From assembly GCA_024742875.1 (NCBI GenBank), contig JANSXP010000005.1, positions 1 to 64,000 on the forward strand: DNA of 64,000 nt, read 5' to 3'. Position 1 is the stretch's first letter, and each line of letters starts with the position of its first letter. This document shows positions 36,705 to 46,060 of the stretch, piece after piece. The position numbers and the translations under genes were made by a program. The notes under the pieces are model-generated. The model was not told where the DNA came from. It did no database searches and saw only the letters and a program-made list of their open reading frames with translations. Source of the stretch: Planctomycetaceae bacterium (GTDB lineage: Bacteria > Planctomycetota > Planctomycetia > Planctomycetales > Planctomycetaceae).

Positions 36705-37238
36705 TTAAGCGGAGGCACCAGCCACACGCTGTTTCATGATGGCGGCGTGATACTCCACATGGCCGCTGAGGATATACAGTAAAGCGCGGGCGGACACCTG
36801 TGCGTCGGACGCTGTACCGATCTGCACCAGGTGCGATTCTTCCATCCGCGACGCCAGCAGGACATTCGCGGCCCGCAGCGCTGCGAACTCATCCAGCAGC
36901 GACGTCAGACTCACGTGTTCGTAATTCAAACCGTCCACGTAGTCGTTCTGGTCCATACCGGGGATCGGCGTTTTGTCACCCACACCGACAATCAGCATTC
37001 GCGTGCTGAACAGCCGTTCGACGTCAATCAGATGGCCCAGCACCTGACGCAGCGTCCAGGTGTACGGCGGATGCGGTTTGTTGTCTTCGCCGGCCGGCAG
37101 GTCGGACAGCAGTTGCCGCAGCGCATCAGGCTGCCCGGCAAAGCTGTCCATGAAGGGGCCCGCGGGCACATGGTCGATGTAGGACTGATAGTATTCGGCA
37201 TATTCGCCCGGAGCGGGAGGTGTGAGTGTGTCAGGCAT
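36705..37238 (-). CDS. DinB-family four-helix protein
   Basis: A 177-residue member of the DinB/YfiT superfamily of metal-binding four-helix bundles, some of which are thiol transferases. It has the pattern WTLRQVLGHLIDVERLF (helix with the first His ligand at about residue 70) and the closing HVEYHAAIMKQRV segment with two His residues at about 163 and 167. The sequence DALRQLLSDLPAGEDN forms the first helix region. The gene lies 34 bases downstream of the GNAT gene on the same strand, so they may be co-transcribed. Confidence 0.85.
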   Translation of the reverse strand: MPDTLTPPAPGEYAEYYQSYIDHVPAGPFMDSFAGQPDALRQLLSDLPAGEDNKPHPPYTWTLRQVLGHLIDVERLFSTRMLIVGVGDKTPIPGMDQNDYVDGLNYEHVSLTSLLDEFAALRAANVLLASRMEESHLVQIGTASDAQVSARALLYILSGHVEYHAAIMKQRVAGASA

Positions 37239-37272
37239 TGCGGATTCCTTGCGGGTTGACAGTGAACGTTCT

Positions 37273-38248
37273 TCAGGAAACAGGAATGGTCAGTGTGTCA
37301 TTGAGATAGTCCTCAAACCGGGGGGCGGCCGGGTGCGTCATCACGTGCCGCACCCAGGCGTCGCGTTCGTGCCGAGTGACTTCCAGCTCCCACACGCACG
37401 CGTTAAAGCCGGGCATCGGGGCTGGCTGAAAGTGTTCCGGACGATCCAGCGGGGCATAAAAGCAGAACTGCCGCAAAATGTCACTGGCCCACATCTGAGC
37501 GAGGGCCCACAGCGCCTGCTCCCCCAGATTGAGCGTCAGAAAACCGAATTTGTGAACAGACTCCTGCGGCCACGAAACGTGCTGCGACAGACACCGCATG
37601 GCCGCCTCGACACGTCCGTCCGGCAGCCGCCGACCGTCCCGTGAAATCTGGTAGACTTTAAGCAGCCCCTCCTGCCAGGTACGTCGTTCGGTGCAAAGGG
37701 TCGGTCGATCACAGTAGGGATCGGCCAGTGAAGCGGGCGGCGGCAGAATACCGACCGACTCACCCGCGGATGACGTTGACTCTCCGGAATGTGCCTGCAG
37801 CGGCCACGTGAATCGCTGTTTCTTTTTTGCCGACGCCCCAATGTGCTCGTAGAATGCGATCGCCGACTGATTGTCAGCGGGCGTCTGCCACTCCACATGT
37901 CCACAACCCAGGGATCGGGCTGCGGCAGCAATCCGGTCCATGATCTGCCGTCCCAGTCCCTGACCGCGGGCCTCAGACTGCAGGTAAAGACAATCCAGAT
38001 AGAGATACCGCGCCGCATGCCAGGTGGACCACTGCGGGGCAAAGGTGGCGTAGCCCAGCAGTTCGCCCGCCTGCTCCACCACCAGACAGCGCAGCGGCGC
38101 GGCCTCATCCAGCAGCAGCTGCTGCAGACTTTGCGGCGTCAGCGTGCTGGCCAGTTGCCCCCCCCTCAAAACGTGCGTGCTCCTGACACAGCTTCAGCAG
38201 CGGCGCCGTGTCCGGCTGAGCAAACGGTCGGATCCGGGGTGATGTCAT
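37273..38248 (-). pseudogene. GNAT acetyltransferase with extra C-terminal domain, split by a G8 homopolymer frameshift
   Basis: The start MTSPRIRPFAQPDTAPLLKL (ATG 38248) encodes the first GNAT strand and helix, ending LCQEHARFEGG. At 38158-38165 eight C on plus (G on the coding strand) put the frame out. With seven, GG is followed directly by QLASTLTPQSLQQLLLDEA and the rest of the fold: GELLGYATFAPQW, the acetyl-CoA loop SEARGQGLGRQIM and NQSAIAFYEHIGA. After about residue 160 comes a further domain of roughly 140 residues (RRTWQEGLLKVYQISRDG to the end) that I do not recognise. The downstream ORF alone begins inside the fold, so the corrected reading is the likely gene. Confidence 0.85.
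38158..38165. repeat. C8/G8 homopolymer at the GNAT frameshift
   Basis: Eight consecutive C on plus. The coding reading GAG GGG GGG GCA ACT leaves the GNAT frame; with seven G it reads GAG GGG GGG CAA CTG, joining the two parts. Confidence 0.88.
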
Positions 38249-38357
38249 GAGGCGTTCCATTTGAGCTGTGACGATGAATAACCAGCGGGGCGTATCATTC
38301 CGCCCGCCACGGCAAAAAGAAAGTGGCATAAACGTCATTGTGCGATACAATCATGCC

Positions 38358-39311
38358 ATGAGTCGACACACGCTTGCGGCCGCAATTTACGACGGCCTGC
38401 TGGGATTTGAATACAGCATTGTGGCCGAGCTGTTTGGTCTTGTCCGGCCGGGACTGGAAGATCGCTGGTACAACTTTCAACCGTGCCGAGTGGAACGCGG
38501 CCCTCTGCGTTCCACGCATGCCGCCGTTCTGGATCCGCCACACGGGCTGCGGCAGCTGCAAACAGCCGACACGATCGTCATCCCCGGCTGGCGCACGCCC
38601 GAGGCACCGCCCCGGCCCGCCTTCCTCAAAGCACTGCAGCAGGCCGATCGTCGCGGGGCCCGCATCGTGTCTGTCTGCACGGGCGCTTTTGTGCTGGGCT
38701 ATGCCGGCCTGCTGAATGACCGCCGCGTCACCACGCACTGGCTGTGGGCCGATCAGCTGCAGCAGACGTTTCCCGCCGCGAAAGTCACCACCGACCGACT
38801 ATATGTCCACGATGAACGCATCTGCTCTTCCGCCGGTTCGTCGGCGGGAATAGACCTGTGCCTGTCCATCATTCGGGCCGACTTTGGTGTGGATGTGGCC
38901 AACTATGTGGCCCGTCGCATGGTGGCCCCCACTCATCGGGAAGGCGGACAGTCTCAGTATGTGCAACCAACCGTACTGTCGACGGATGATGAAGATTTCG
39001 GTCCCATTCTGGACTGGATGCAAACGCATCTGCATCAGACGTGGACGCTGGAACAGATTGCCGACCGGTTTGCGATGTCACTGCGAACGTTTCAGCGGCG
39101 GTTTCGCAGCCTGACGGGGGAAGCGCCGCTGAGCTGGCTCAATGCGCAGCGAGTCATGCGAGCCCGCTCCCTTCTGGAGACCACCGATCTGCCGGTCGAT
39201 CAGATCGCCCATCGCGCAGGCCTGGGGACCGCGGCCAACCTGAGAAAACACTTCGCCCGCGTGATGGAGACGACACCCAGCGCGTATCGCTCGGCGTTCG
39301 CCTCGTCCTGA
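38358..39311 (+). CDS. GlxA-type transcriptional regulator (DJ-1/PfpI-like domain plus AraC HTH)
   Basis: 317 aa from the ATG at 38358 (MSRHTLAAAIYDGLLGFE); the frame to 38268 adds unconserved residues. Residues 5-170 form an amidotransferase-like domain with DTIVIPGWRTPEAPPRP and the nucleophile elbow SVCTGAFVLGYAG, whose Cys is kept. Residues about 215-315 are the AraC DNA-binding domain: TLEQIADRFAMSLRTFQRRF for the first helix-turn-helix and PVDQIAHRAGLGTAANLRKHF for the second. Such regulators usually control metabolism of amines or sugars. It is divergent from the GNAT gene and upstream of a small membrane protein gene. Confidence 0.9.
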   Translation: MSRHTLAAAIYDGLLGFEYSIVAELFGLVRPGLEDRWYNFQPCRVERGPLRSTHAAVLDPPHGLRQLQTADTIVIPGWRTPEAPPRPAFLKALQQADRRGARIVSVCTGAFVLGYAGLLNDRRVTTHWLWADQLQQTFPAAKVTTDRLYVHDERICSSAGSSAGIDLCLSIIRADFGVDVANYVARRMVAPTHREGGQSQYVQPTVLSTDDEDFGPILDWMQTHLHQTWTLEQIADRFAMSLRTFQRRFRSLTGEAPLSWLNAQRVMRARSLLETTDLPVDQIAHRAGLGTAANLRKHFARVMETTPSAYRSAFASS

Positions 39312-39417
39312 GCGGCGACCGGTGCGAACTTTGCAGACCAGCGACTGGGCGATATCCTTCCGCCCTCACCGCGTGCTTCGGTCAAGCCGGCACACAGACT
39401 TCGACGGGAACAGATCA

Positions 39418-39909
39418 TTGACGGGATTACTGCGGACCGGCCTGCTCTTGACGTTTGCCCTGTTCTGGGGCGGACTGACTTTCTACACCGGCATTGTGGT
39501 CCGTATCTCGCACGATGTGGTGTCGGATCTGATGGAAGGTGGTCTGATCACGCAGCGGGTCACGATCTGGCTGCAGATTCTGGGCGCCGCCTGCGTGCTG
39601 CTGATGATGGCCAATGCGGCCGTCGTATTTCGCAGTCGCCGCCGCTGGGGCACTCCGCTGTGGATTTGTGCCCTGCTGACGGGAAGCGCCATCGTCGGGC
39701 TGACCATTGTGCACGGCCACCTGGATGCCGTGATTGACGTTGCCGAACAGACGGTGACCGATCAGGACGCCTTTGATATCGGCCATCGTCGATACAACCA
39801 GCTGACAACGGTTGAGTGGCTGGCCAGCCTGAGCTACCTGATCATCACCGTCTTCGCCTGGCAGCGTATCGACAGCACGACGGAGCCGTCAGCCGCAGCG
39901 CATCAGTAG
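39418..39909 (+). CDS. Four-helix membrane protein (DUF4149-like)
   Basis: A small integral membrane protein of unknown function, 163 aa from a TTG at 39418 or 195 aa from a GTG at 39322; no ATG is available. The TTG start places the first helix (LLRTGLLLTFALFWGGLTFY) right at the N-terminus as in DUF4149 proteins. Further helices are TIWLQILGAACVLLMMANAA, PLWICALLTGSAIVGLTIV and WLASLSYLIITVFAW. Its last seven bases overlap the end of the convergent AraC gene. Confidence 0.7.
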   Translation: MTGLLRTGLLLTFALFWGGLTFYTGIVVRISHDVVSDLMEGGLITQRVTIWLQILGAACVLLMMANAAVVFRSRRRWGTPLWICALLTGSAIVGLTIVHGHLDAVIDVAEQTVTDQDAFDIGHRRYNQLTTVEWLASLSYLIITVFAWQRIDSTTEPSAAAHQ

Positions 39910-40817
39910 CCGGAAGACTGGTGTTCAATCAGCCGCACGGGAGTGACGCCGTACACGCGTTTGAATGCGCGGGAAAACTGAAACGCATCGCGAAAGTTGA
40001 GGCGATGGGCCACTTCTTTCACCAGCAGACCTTCGTTCATCAGCAGTCCGGCAGCGTGATTCATCTTCAGACGCATCAGATACTGATAGGCGCCGCAGTC
40101 GGAAAACCGCCGAAACAGGCGTGACAGGTGCACGGCCGTCACATCAAACTGCGCGGCCAGCTGTCCGGCAGAGGTAATCGACAGAAAGTGCTCCTCAACA
40201 TGCTGCCGGATTTTTTCGTAGGTGGCGTAAGACGCGGGCGTGGCGTCGGCATTGGGAACACGCAGCTGCTGCAGCTTCAGCAGCAGCAGATTCAGCTGAG
40301 CGCTGCTGATGCCGTCGCTGCCACTGCCGGACTGCGTCGCATCGCGAATCATCAGTTCAAACACTTCCACCAGCTGATAGAAGGCGGCCACAGACACGCG
40401 GGCAAACTTCAGCCGACCGCGGCCACCACGGACCAGCCCGATCTCCCGCAGCCGTCGCAGACAGTGCGTGCCCACAAAATCCACGTAGTATTTCCGCATG
40501 CCGCCGGGTGAACGATTGCGAATGGTGTGAGGCGCGTCAGGGCCGTAGGCGAAGACAGAGCCGGGTGTGAGTCGATGCTCGCCTCCGCCAATGGTCAAAG
40601 TGCCCTCTCCTTCGGCCACCAGCTCAACGGCGTAATAGGGGAAGTCGGTGCGATCGACCAGATAATCATCGCTCATGCGTTCTACCCCCCCGCACACCAC
40701 CGCCAGTGAGGACTTGCGATCGGGTTGCAGGTTGAGGAAAAAACGGCGAGCCTGTGTGACCTGGTCGGAAACAAAAAACGGCAGAGAATCGGCGGAAACC
40801 TGTTCTTTTTCAGCCAT
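39903..40817 (-). CDS. AraC family transcriptional regulator with cupin sensor
   Basis: 304 aa from the ATG at 40817. The N-terminal half is an AraC-type cupin ligand-binding domain (YYAVELVAEGEGTLTIGGGEHRL, GSVFAYGPDAPHTIRNR). The C-terminal 100 residues carry the two helix-turn-helix motifs (ITSAGQLAAQFDVTAVHLSRLF and LLVKEVAHRLNFRDAFQFSRAFKRVYG), with the closing GVTPVRL. It is divergent from the aldo/keto reductase and epimerase genes and very probably regulates them in response to a sugar; a 15-bp palindrome lies in between. Confidence 0.92.
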   Translation of the reverse strand: MAEKEQVSADSLPFFVSDQVTQARRFFLNLQPDRKSSLAVVCGGVERMSDDYLVDRTDFPYYAVELVAEGEGTLTIGGGEHRLTPGSVFAYGPDAPHTIRNRSPGGMRKYYVDFVGTHCLRRLREIGLVRGGRGRLKFARVSVAAFYQLVEVFELMIRDATQSGSGSDGISSAQLNLLLLKLQQLRVPNADATPASYATYEKIRQHVEEHFLSITSAGQLAAQFDVTAVHLSRLFRRFSDCGAYQYLMRLKMNHAAGLLMNEGLLVKEVAHRLNFRDAFQFSRAFKRVYGVTPVRLIEHQSSGY

Positions 40818-40979
40818 AACGCTCCTTTTGCTCAATCCCGAACAGGTTAATTATTGCTATGCCTCTGTAAAGTCCGGCTATTCGAAAGCGGCGATTGCCC
40901 GCCATAATGCCAGACCTCAGACGGACGCTGCGACGATGATTCGGCGGCCTCCGAACAGGCAATAAACGGCAGGAGTAAC

Positions 40980-40994
40980 GACCTGATTCAGGTC
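40980..40994. promoter_or_regulatory. 15-bp perfect palindrome in the AraC / aldo-keto reductase divergent region
   Basis: GACCTGA-T-TCAGGTC, ending 17 bases before the reductase start. It is a candidate operator, though AraC proteins more often use direct repeats. Confidence 0.55.
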
Positions 40995-41011
40995 ACAGGG
41001 GAGACACTCAC

Positions 41012-41962
<951 letters not shown>

Positions 41963-42040
41963 ACGCGCTCTCATTACTGACACTCACAGGCACGAGCATT
42001 CACAGGCACTCAAACAACTTCACTTCAGAAAGACATCACA

Positions 42041-43315
42041 ATGAGCGAACAGGAAAAGTGCGTCCCTTTGGGACTGGCCCCCAGCTTTGGTTTTGGCGAT
42101 CGCATCGGCCTGGCCACCCCGGGCCACGTGGAATCCATGAAGCGTTCGGCCAACGGCATTCAGCCCATCTTTCCGCAGCAGTCCATTCGGGAAATGACCC
42201 GCACGCAGCGAACGCCGCAGCAGGTTATGGATGATGCCATGAACGGCGCGCGAGCCGCTGGGTGGAATGGCCCCATCGGCGCGGATGCGGATCACCTGAA
42301 GACACCGGACGACGTCAATGTGACAGCGGCCGTCGGCTTCACCTTCTTCACCATCGATCCCTCTGACGATGTGGATCAGAAAGCGGACGACTACGACGAA
42401 GGCACGCTGCGGGAGAAGTTCGCCACGGCCAAAGATTCGGCCCCGTGGTACGACGGCTATCTGGGCCAGCGGATTGACCTGCCCACCGGAGCCAAAATTG
42501 AACTGTCCGAAGAAGCCTGTATGCGAGCGGCCGTGAAATACGGACCGGCCATCTCACGCGCACTTGATCTGGGCAACCACATTAAGAGCGTGCACGAGGC
42601 CAGTGGTAAGGACTATGAGATTGAACTGTCTGTTGACGAAACGGACCAGCCCACGACCCTGGCCGAACACTACATCATTGCCGATCAGTGCCTCAACGGC
42701 GGCATGAAGCTGGTCAGTCTGGCCCCGCGCTTCATTGGCGAACTGGAGAAAGGGGTCGATTACAAAGGGGATGTGGACGCACTGGAAGCTTCTTTGAATG
42801 ACCACGCGGCCATTTCAGAACTGCTGGGTCCTTACAAGCTGAGCCTGCATTCCGGCTCCGACAAACTGTCCATGTATGCCGCACTGGCCCGAGCGACCAA
42901 AGGCCGCTTCCATGTGAAGACAGCCGGCACCAGCTATCTGGAAGCGTTGCGTGTGGTGGCCCGCCACGACGAAGCGCTGTTCCGTCAGATCATTCGCTTT
43001 GGCCGTGACCGGTATGATGTGGACAAAGCCACCTATCACGTGTCGGCCACCAACGAAGGCGTGCCCACAGAAGACGGCCTGGGCGCCGCCACGGCAGAAA
43101 AACTGTACCTGGAGTGCTGGGCGGATGTACCTCAGGGCATCGGCTTTACGGAACCCGGGCGTCAGATTCTGCACTGCACGTTTGGCTCCACGCTGACTGA
43201 TCCGGAACTGGGCCCCGCCGTTCGCAGCGTGCTGGAAGCTCATCCCGACACCTATACGGAAGTCCTGGCCGATCACTTCAGCCGACACCTCGAGGCCCTC
43301 GCGGCCGGCATGTAA
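42041..43315 (+). CDS. Tagaturonate epimerase (UxaE)-like protein
   Basis: A 424-residue protein whose sequence I match, from memory of the family, to the tagaturonate/fructuronate epimerase (UxaE) group of sugar-acid enzymes. Family-like blocks are LGLAPSFGFGDRIGLATPGH at the N-terminus, GADADHLKT (about 86-94), VDETDQPTTLAEHY and KLSLHSGSDKLSMYAAL (about 266-282). The His and Asp residues in these blocks are likely metal ligands. There is no signal peptide. Its place behind an aldo/keto reductase and an AraC regulator fits catabolism of an L-sugar or hexonate. Exact substrate is inference. Confidence 0.75.
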   Translation: MSEQEKCVPLGLAPSFGFGDRIGLATPGHVESMKRSANGIQPIFPQQSIREMTRTQRTPQQVMDDAMNGARAAGWNGPIGADADHLKTPDDVNVTAAVGFTFFTIDPSDDVDQKADDYDEGTLREKFATAKDSAPWYDGYLGQRIDLPTGAKIELSEEACMRAAVKYGPAISRALDLGNHIKSVHEASGKDYEIELSVDETDQPTTLAEHYIIADQCLNGGMKLVSLAPRFIGELEKGVDYKGDVDALEASLNDHAAISELLGPYKLSLHSGSDKLSMYAALARATKGRFHVKTAGTSYLEALRVVARHDEALFRQIIRFGRDRYDVDKATYHVSATNEGVPTEDGLGAATAEKLYLECWADVPQGIGFTEPGRQILHCTFGSTLTDPELGPAVRSVLEAHPDTYTEVLADHFSRHLEALAAGM

Positions 43316-43340
43316 ACCATGACGGCAGCTGGGTAATTGG

Positions 43341-43373
43341 GGACACTCTCACATGCGGGGAGTGTCCTTTTTT
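43341..43373 (+). terminator. Rho-independent terminator of the reductase-epimerase operon
   Basis: GGACACTC (43341-43348) pairs with GAGTGTCC (43360-43367) across an 11-base loop and is followed by six T (43368-43373). Confidence 0.92.
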
Positions 43374-43404
43374 GATGCGCCCTGCGGAGCCGGCACGGCC
43401 CGCC

Positions 43405-43439
43405 GAGTGGAGAATGGAAACTAGAGAGTGGAGAATGGA
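43405..43439. repeat. Short direct repeat
   Basis: GAGTGGAGAATGGA occurs at 43405-43418 and again at 43426-43439 (start-to-start 21 bases), in purine-rich non-coding DNA after the terminator. Role unknown. Confidence 0.6.
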
Positions 43440-43478
43440 GAGTGAAGCGTGGCCATCGGCGCGCAGGGGCGCTGCCGC

Positions 43479-43736
43479 TCAGCTGAGGATATCCTGCACT
43501 AAAGACACACTCACGACCTGCGCACGAGAGATGAACACCTTCTCTCGATTGGCTCTGACCCCGTGCAGTTTGGTGTCCAGCACATAGCGTTCGCGCGTGG
43601 TTTCTGAATCCCGCAGATCGTGAACATCCGCGTTAACAAGCGTGATTGTCTTGTCGCTGACTTCGGCCAGTGTGCCCGCGTAAACGTAAACGGCTTCCAC
43701 GTCAACAACGACTTCCTGATTCAGAAAACTGTCCAC
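43479..43736 (-). CDS. Small LSm-like beta-barrel protein of unknown function
   Basis: 85 aa from a GTG at 43736 (MDSFLNQEVVVDVEAVYVY); the frame is open to 43856, but the extra 40 residues are basic and unconserved in appearance. The pattern of short strands (QEVVVDVEAVYVYAGTLAEV, KTITLVNADVHDL, EKVFISRAQVVSVSLV) resembles an Sm-like barrel, in which small RNAs or peptides may bind. No motif fixes a function. It is convergent with the sugar cassette. Confidence 0.6.
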   Translation of the reverse strand: MDSFLNQEVVVDVEAVYVYAGTLAEVSDKTITLVNADVHDLRDSETTRERYVLDTKLHGVRANREKVFISRAQVVSVSLVQDILS

Positions 43737-44074
43737 CGGCTGTGCCCTTTTGCAATGAGTGCGCTTCTGTGGTGATGCGCTCAATCGTCCTCGGCGAGGA
43801 ACGTAAAGTGAGACCTTACCGGAGCGCTTCGCACCGATGCGGCTATGCCAAACCATGTGAGTGAACGCAAGTGATCTGTCGGGGCATCACCTGCCGACTC
43901 CACCAGGTTCTCCTGTTTTTGCATCAACGTTTTTCCTGTTTCAACTGACCGGAATCACGTGTTTGAAATAAAGTGTCTTTTGCGATTTTCATTCTCATCA
44001 ACGTTGCAGCGCTTCTGACAATCCTTAACCTTCGCCTCACCTGACGCAAGGTGTTTTAACGACGAGGCCGATTA

Positions 44075-44833
44075 ATGGATGTCGTGTTGGAGTCCCAGAA
44101 CCGATCCGAATTTCCCGGGTTGGGTCGCGAACAAAAACAATCTTCTGTCCTCGTTTGCCCCGCCGAACGCCTGCAGGCTTCTGACTACGCCGAACTGATC
44201 GACGAAGTACAGAAACTCAAACAGCGGCGGGTTCGCATGGTCAGCATTCGTCGCCAGAGTGCTCTGCGAATCGGACCGGAGAAATTCCACACGGTGCTGG
44301 AAGACTCAGGCCTGAAAGTCTGCACAGTTGGCTTTGCCGGTGGATTTACCGGAACACTGGGACGCAGCTATCGCCAGGCTGTGGACGACACACGCCGAGC
44401 ACTGGAATACGCCGCCCGGCTGAATGCACGAGCCGTCGTTGTTCTGCCCGGCAGCCGCGGACTGCACACCTACAACCACTCCGAACGGACGGTTCGCGAT
44501 GGTTTGTACGACTGCCTGGATGACGCGCTGCGTTTTCGGATCGACATGGTGGTGCCGGTCAACGATGTGTTTGGAAACGGCAATGACATCTTTGTGCCGC
44601 AAACGCGCAACCTGCTTAACTGGATCGACAGCTTCGATTCGCACCGCATCAAACCGATGATGATGCTGCGAGGCAGTCAGCCGTGGCGAAAGCTGCCCGC
44701 TTCCTGGCAGCAGTGCCTGCTCAAGGGCGGCGTCCTGCGAGCCAGTCATCGCTGCCGCAAGACGGTCGGCCGCCACGAACTGACGACTCACATCCTGTCC
44801 GGTCTCAGCGACGCCGTTGTTCCGGTCTCCTGA
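44075..44833 (+). CDS. Sugar phosphate isomerase/epimerase-like TIM barrel protein
   Basis: A 252-residue protein resembling the xylose-isomerase-like TIM barrel (AP endonuclease 2) superfamily. Strands and helices alternate regularly (VRMVSIRRQSALRIG, LKVCTVGFAGGFTGTL, ARAVVVLPGSRGLHTYN, FRIDMVVPVNDVFG, IKPMMMLRGSQPW). The usual Glu/Asp/His metal ligands are poorly conserved: the Glu expected after the fourth strand is replaced by VPVND. It may be a non-catalytic relative. The 218 bases upstream are notably AT-rich for this window and contain runs of T, suggesting a promoter. Confidence 0.65.
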   Translation: MDVVLESQNRSEFPGLGREQKQSSVLVCPAERLQASDYAELIDEVQKLKQRRVRMVSIRRQSALRIGPEKFHTVLEDSGLKVCTVGFAGGFTGTLGRSYRQAVDDTRRALEYAARLNARAVVVLPGSRGLHTYNHSERTVRDGLYDCLDDALRFRIDMVVPVNDVFGNGNDIFVPQTRNLLNWIDSFDSHRIKPMMMLRGSQPWRKLPASWQQCLLKGGVLRASHRCRKTVGRHELTTHILSGLSDAVVPVS

Positions 44834-44900
44834 GTGACGCTGCCGTTCACACCGTTGCTGGCACGGTCCAGCAGCCGTCGTTTTCCGGCATTTTTGACGC

Positions 44901-45890
44901 TCACAGCTCCTGGCGTTCTCCCTGCGCGGCCATGTGGCATCCCGCCTGCTCAATCAGACGCCGGGCGGCCGAATCTTCGTGCAGTGCCGGGTTGGTGTGG
45001 TTGAAGTGGATGAACCGCACGCGGCTGCGGACTGCCGCCGGCTGGCCACCAAAACGCTGCAGTGACTCTTCAATGAACGGATGCGGAATTTGCGACATAT
45101 CCCGCCCCGGGATTTCGCCGTTGCCAAAAAACGTGCCGTCCAGGTAGGCCACATCCACACTTTGAACCTGCCGTTCTATGGAACGATCCCATTTTTCCCA
45201 TTTGTCAATGTCAGGCAGATACAGCACCCGTCGTTGTGGTCCCCTGACAATGAAGCCCACCGTTTCGCTGTATTCGTCGCGATGTGGTACCAGCAGCGGT
45301 GTGACAGAAAGCCGCTCATTCAGACGCACGGGGCGATCAGCCCGCATCGGCTGCAGCGTAATGTTGTTGAGCGTGACCAGTTGATCCCACGGGCCGTTGG
45401 TGGACAGAAACCGGCTCATGCGAGGCATCGCATAAACCGTGATGCCGTCCGCCCCCATCACCTCACGTCCCAGGTGGATCAGCCCGGCATAGTGGCCGAT
45501 ATGAGCGTGCGTCAAAAAAATGCCATCCAGCATCTGAGCAGACGATTGCTGCTCCAGGGTCTCGAGCAGTCGCAGCTGATCTCGAAAATCGGGCGTGCAG
45601 TCCAGCAGCCATTTTTGCTCACTGACCGGATCCACAATGGCCAGACAACTGGCGTATCTTCGCAGCGCCGGTTGCTGCCAGGCGTCACGGCAGCAGTCTT
45701 TGCGACAACCCGCCTGCGGGAATCCGGCGTCCTGAGAGATTCCCAGCACGCGGACGTAGGGGCGGCGCTGTTGCGAGCGTAATTCCCCGGCCGTCGGTTG
45801 AGGGGCAACGACGGGCTCTTCAGCCCACGCAGGGACACGCAACGCGCACAACACCATGATCGTCAGCAAAAAATGAGTCCTGTTCATCAC
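44901..45890 (-). CDS. Secreted PqqB-like metallo-beta-lactamase fold hydrolase
   Basis: 329 aa with an N-terminal signal peptide (FLLTIMVLCALRVPAWA). The rest follows PqqB architecture: VLGISQDAGFPQAGC at about 49-63, a Cys-rich segment (CRKDCCRDAW), LDCTPDFRDQL, then the metal site THAHIGHYAGL (His-x-His-x-x-H in place of the MBL HxHxDH, as in PqqB) and FIHFNHTNP. PqqB is a cytoplasmic enzyme of PQQ synthesis; here no pqq genes are near and the protein is exported, so it is more likely a related extracytoplasmic hydrolase. Confidence 0.83.
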   Translation of the reverse strand: MMNRTHFLLTIMVLCALRVPAWAEEPVVAPQPTAGELRSQQRRPYVRVLGISQDAGFPQAGCRKDCCRDAWQQPALRRYASCLAIVDPVSEQKWLLDCTPDFRDQLRLLETLEQQSSAQMLDGIFLTHAHIGHYAGLIHLGREVMGADGITVYAMPRMSRFLSTNGPWDQLVTLNNITLQPMRADRPVRLNERLSVTPLLVPHRDEYSETVGFIVRGPQRRVLYLPDIDKWEKWDRSIERQVQSVDVAYLDGTFFGNGEIPGRDMSQIPHPFIEESLQRFGGQPAAVRSRVRFIHFNHTNPALHEDSAARRLIEQAGCHMAAQGERQEL

Positions 45891-46060
45891 AGCGGTCCGG
45901 CAGGTTCCAGAGGTTCATCAAGGCAAAGCTCGATTGTAACGGCCGAATTTTTCAGAGCGATGCTGGACTGCAGAACACCGGCCGCAACACTGGTTGCACA
46001 ACGTGCAGCAGCGCGATAGTCTCCCGCCCGCTGATTCGTTCCGGCCCATCCTCAGGTACC

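Noticed and set aside
43405-43439. Purine-rich direct repeat as an insertion sequence target duplication
   Set aside because: The two copies are only 21 bases apart with no element between them.
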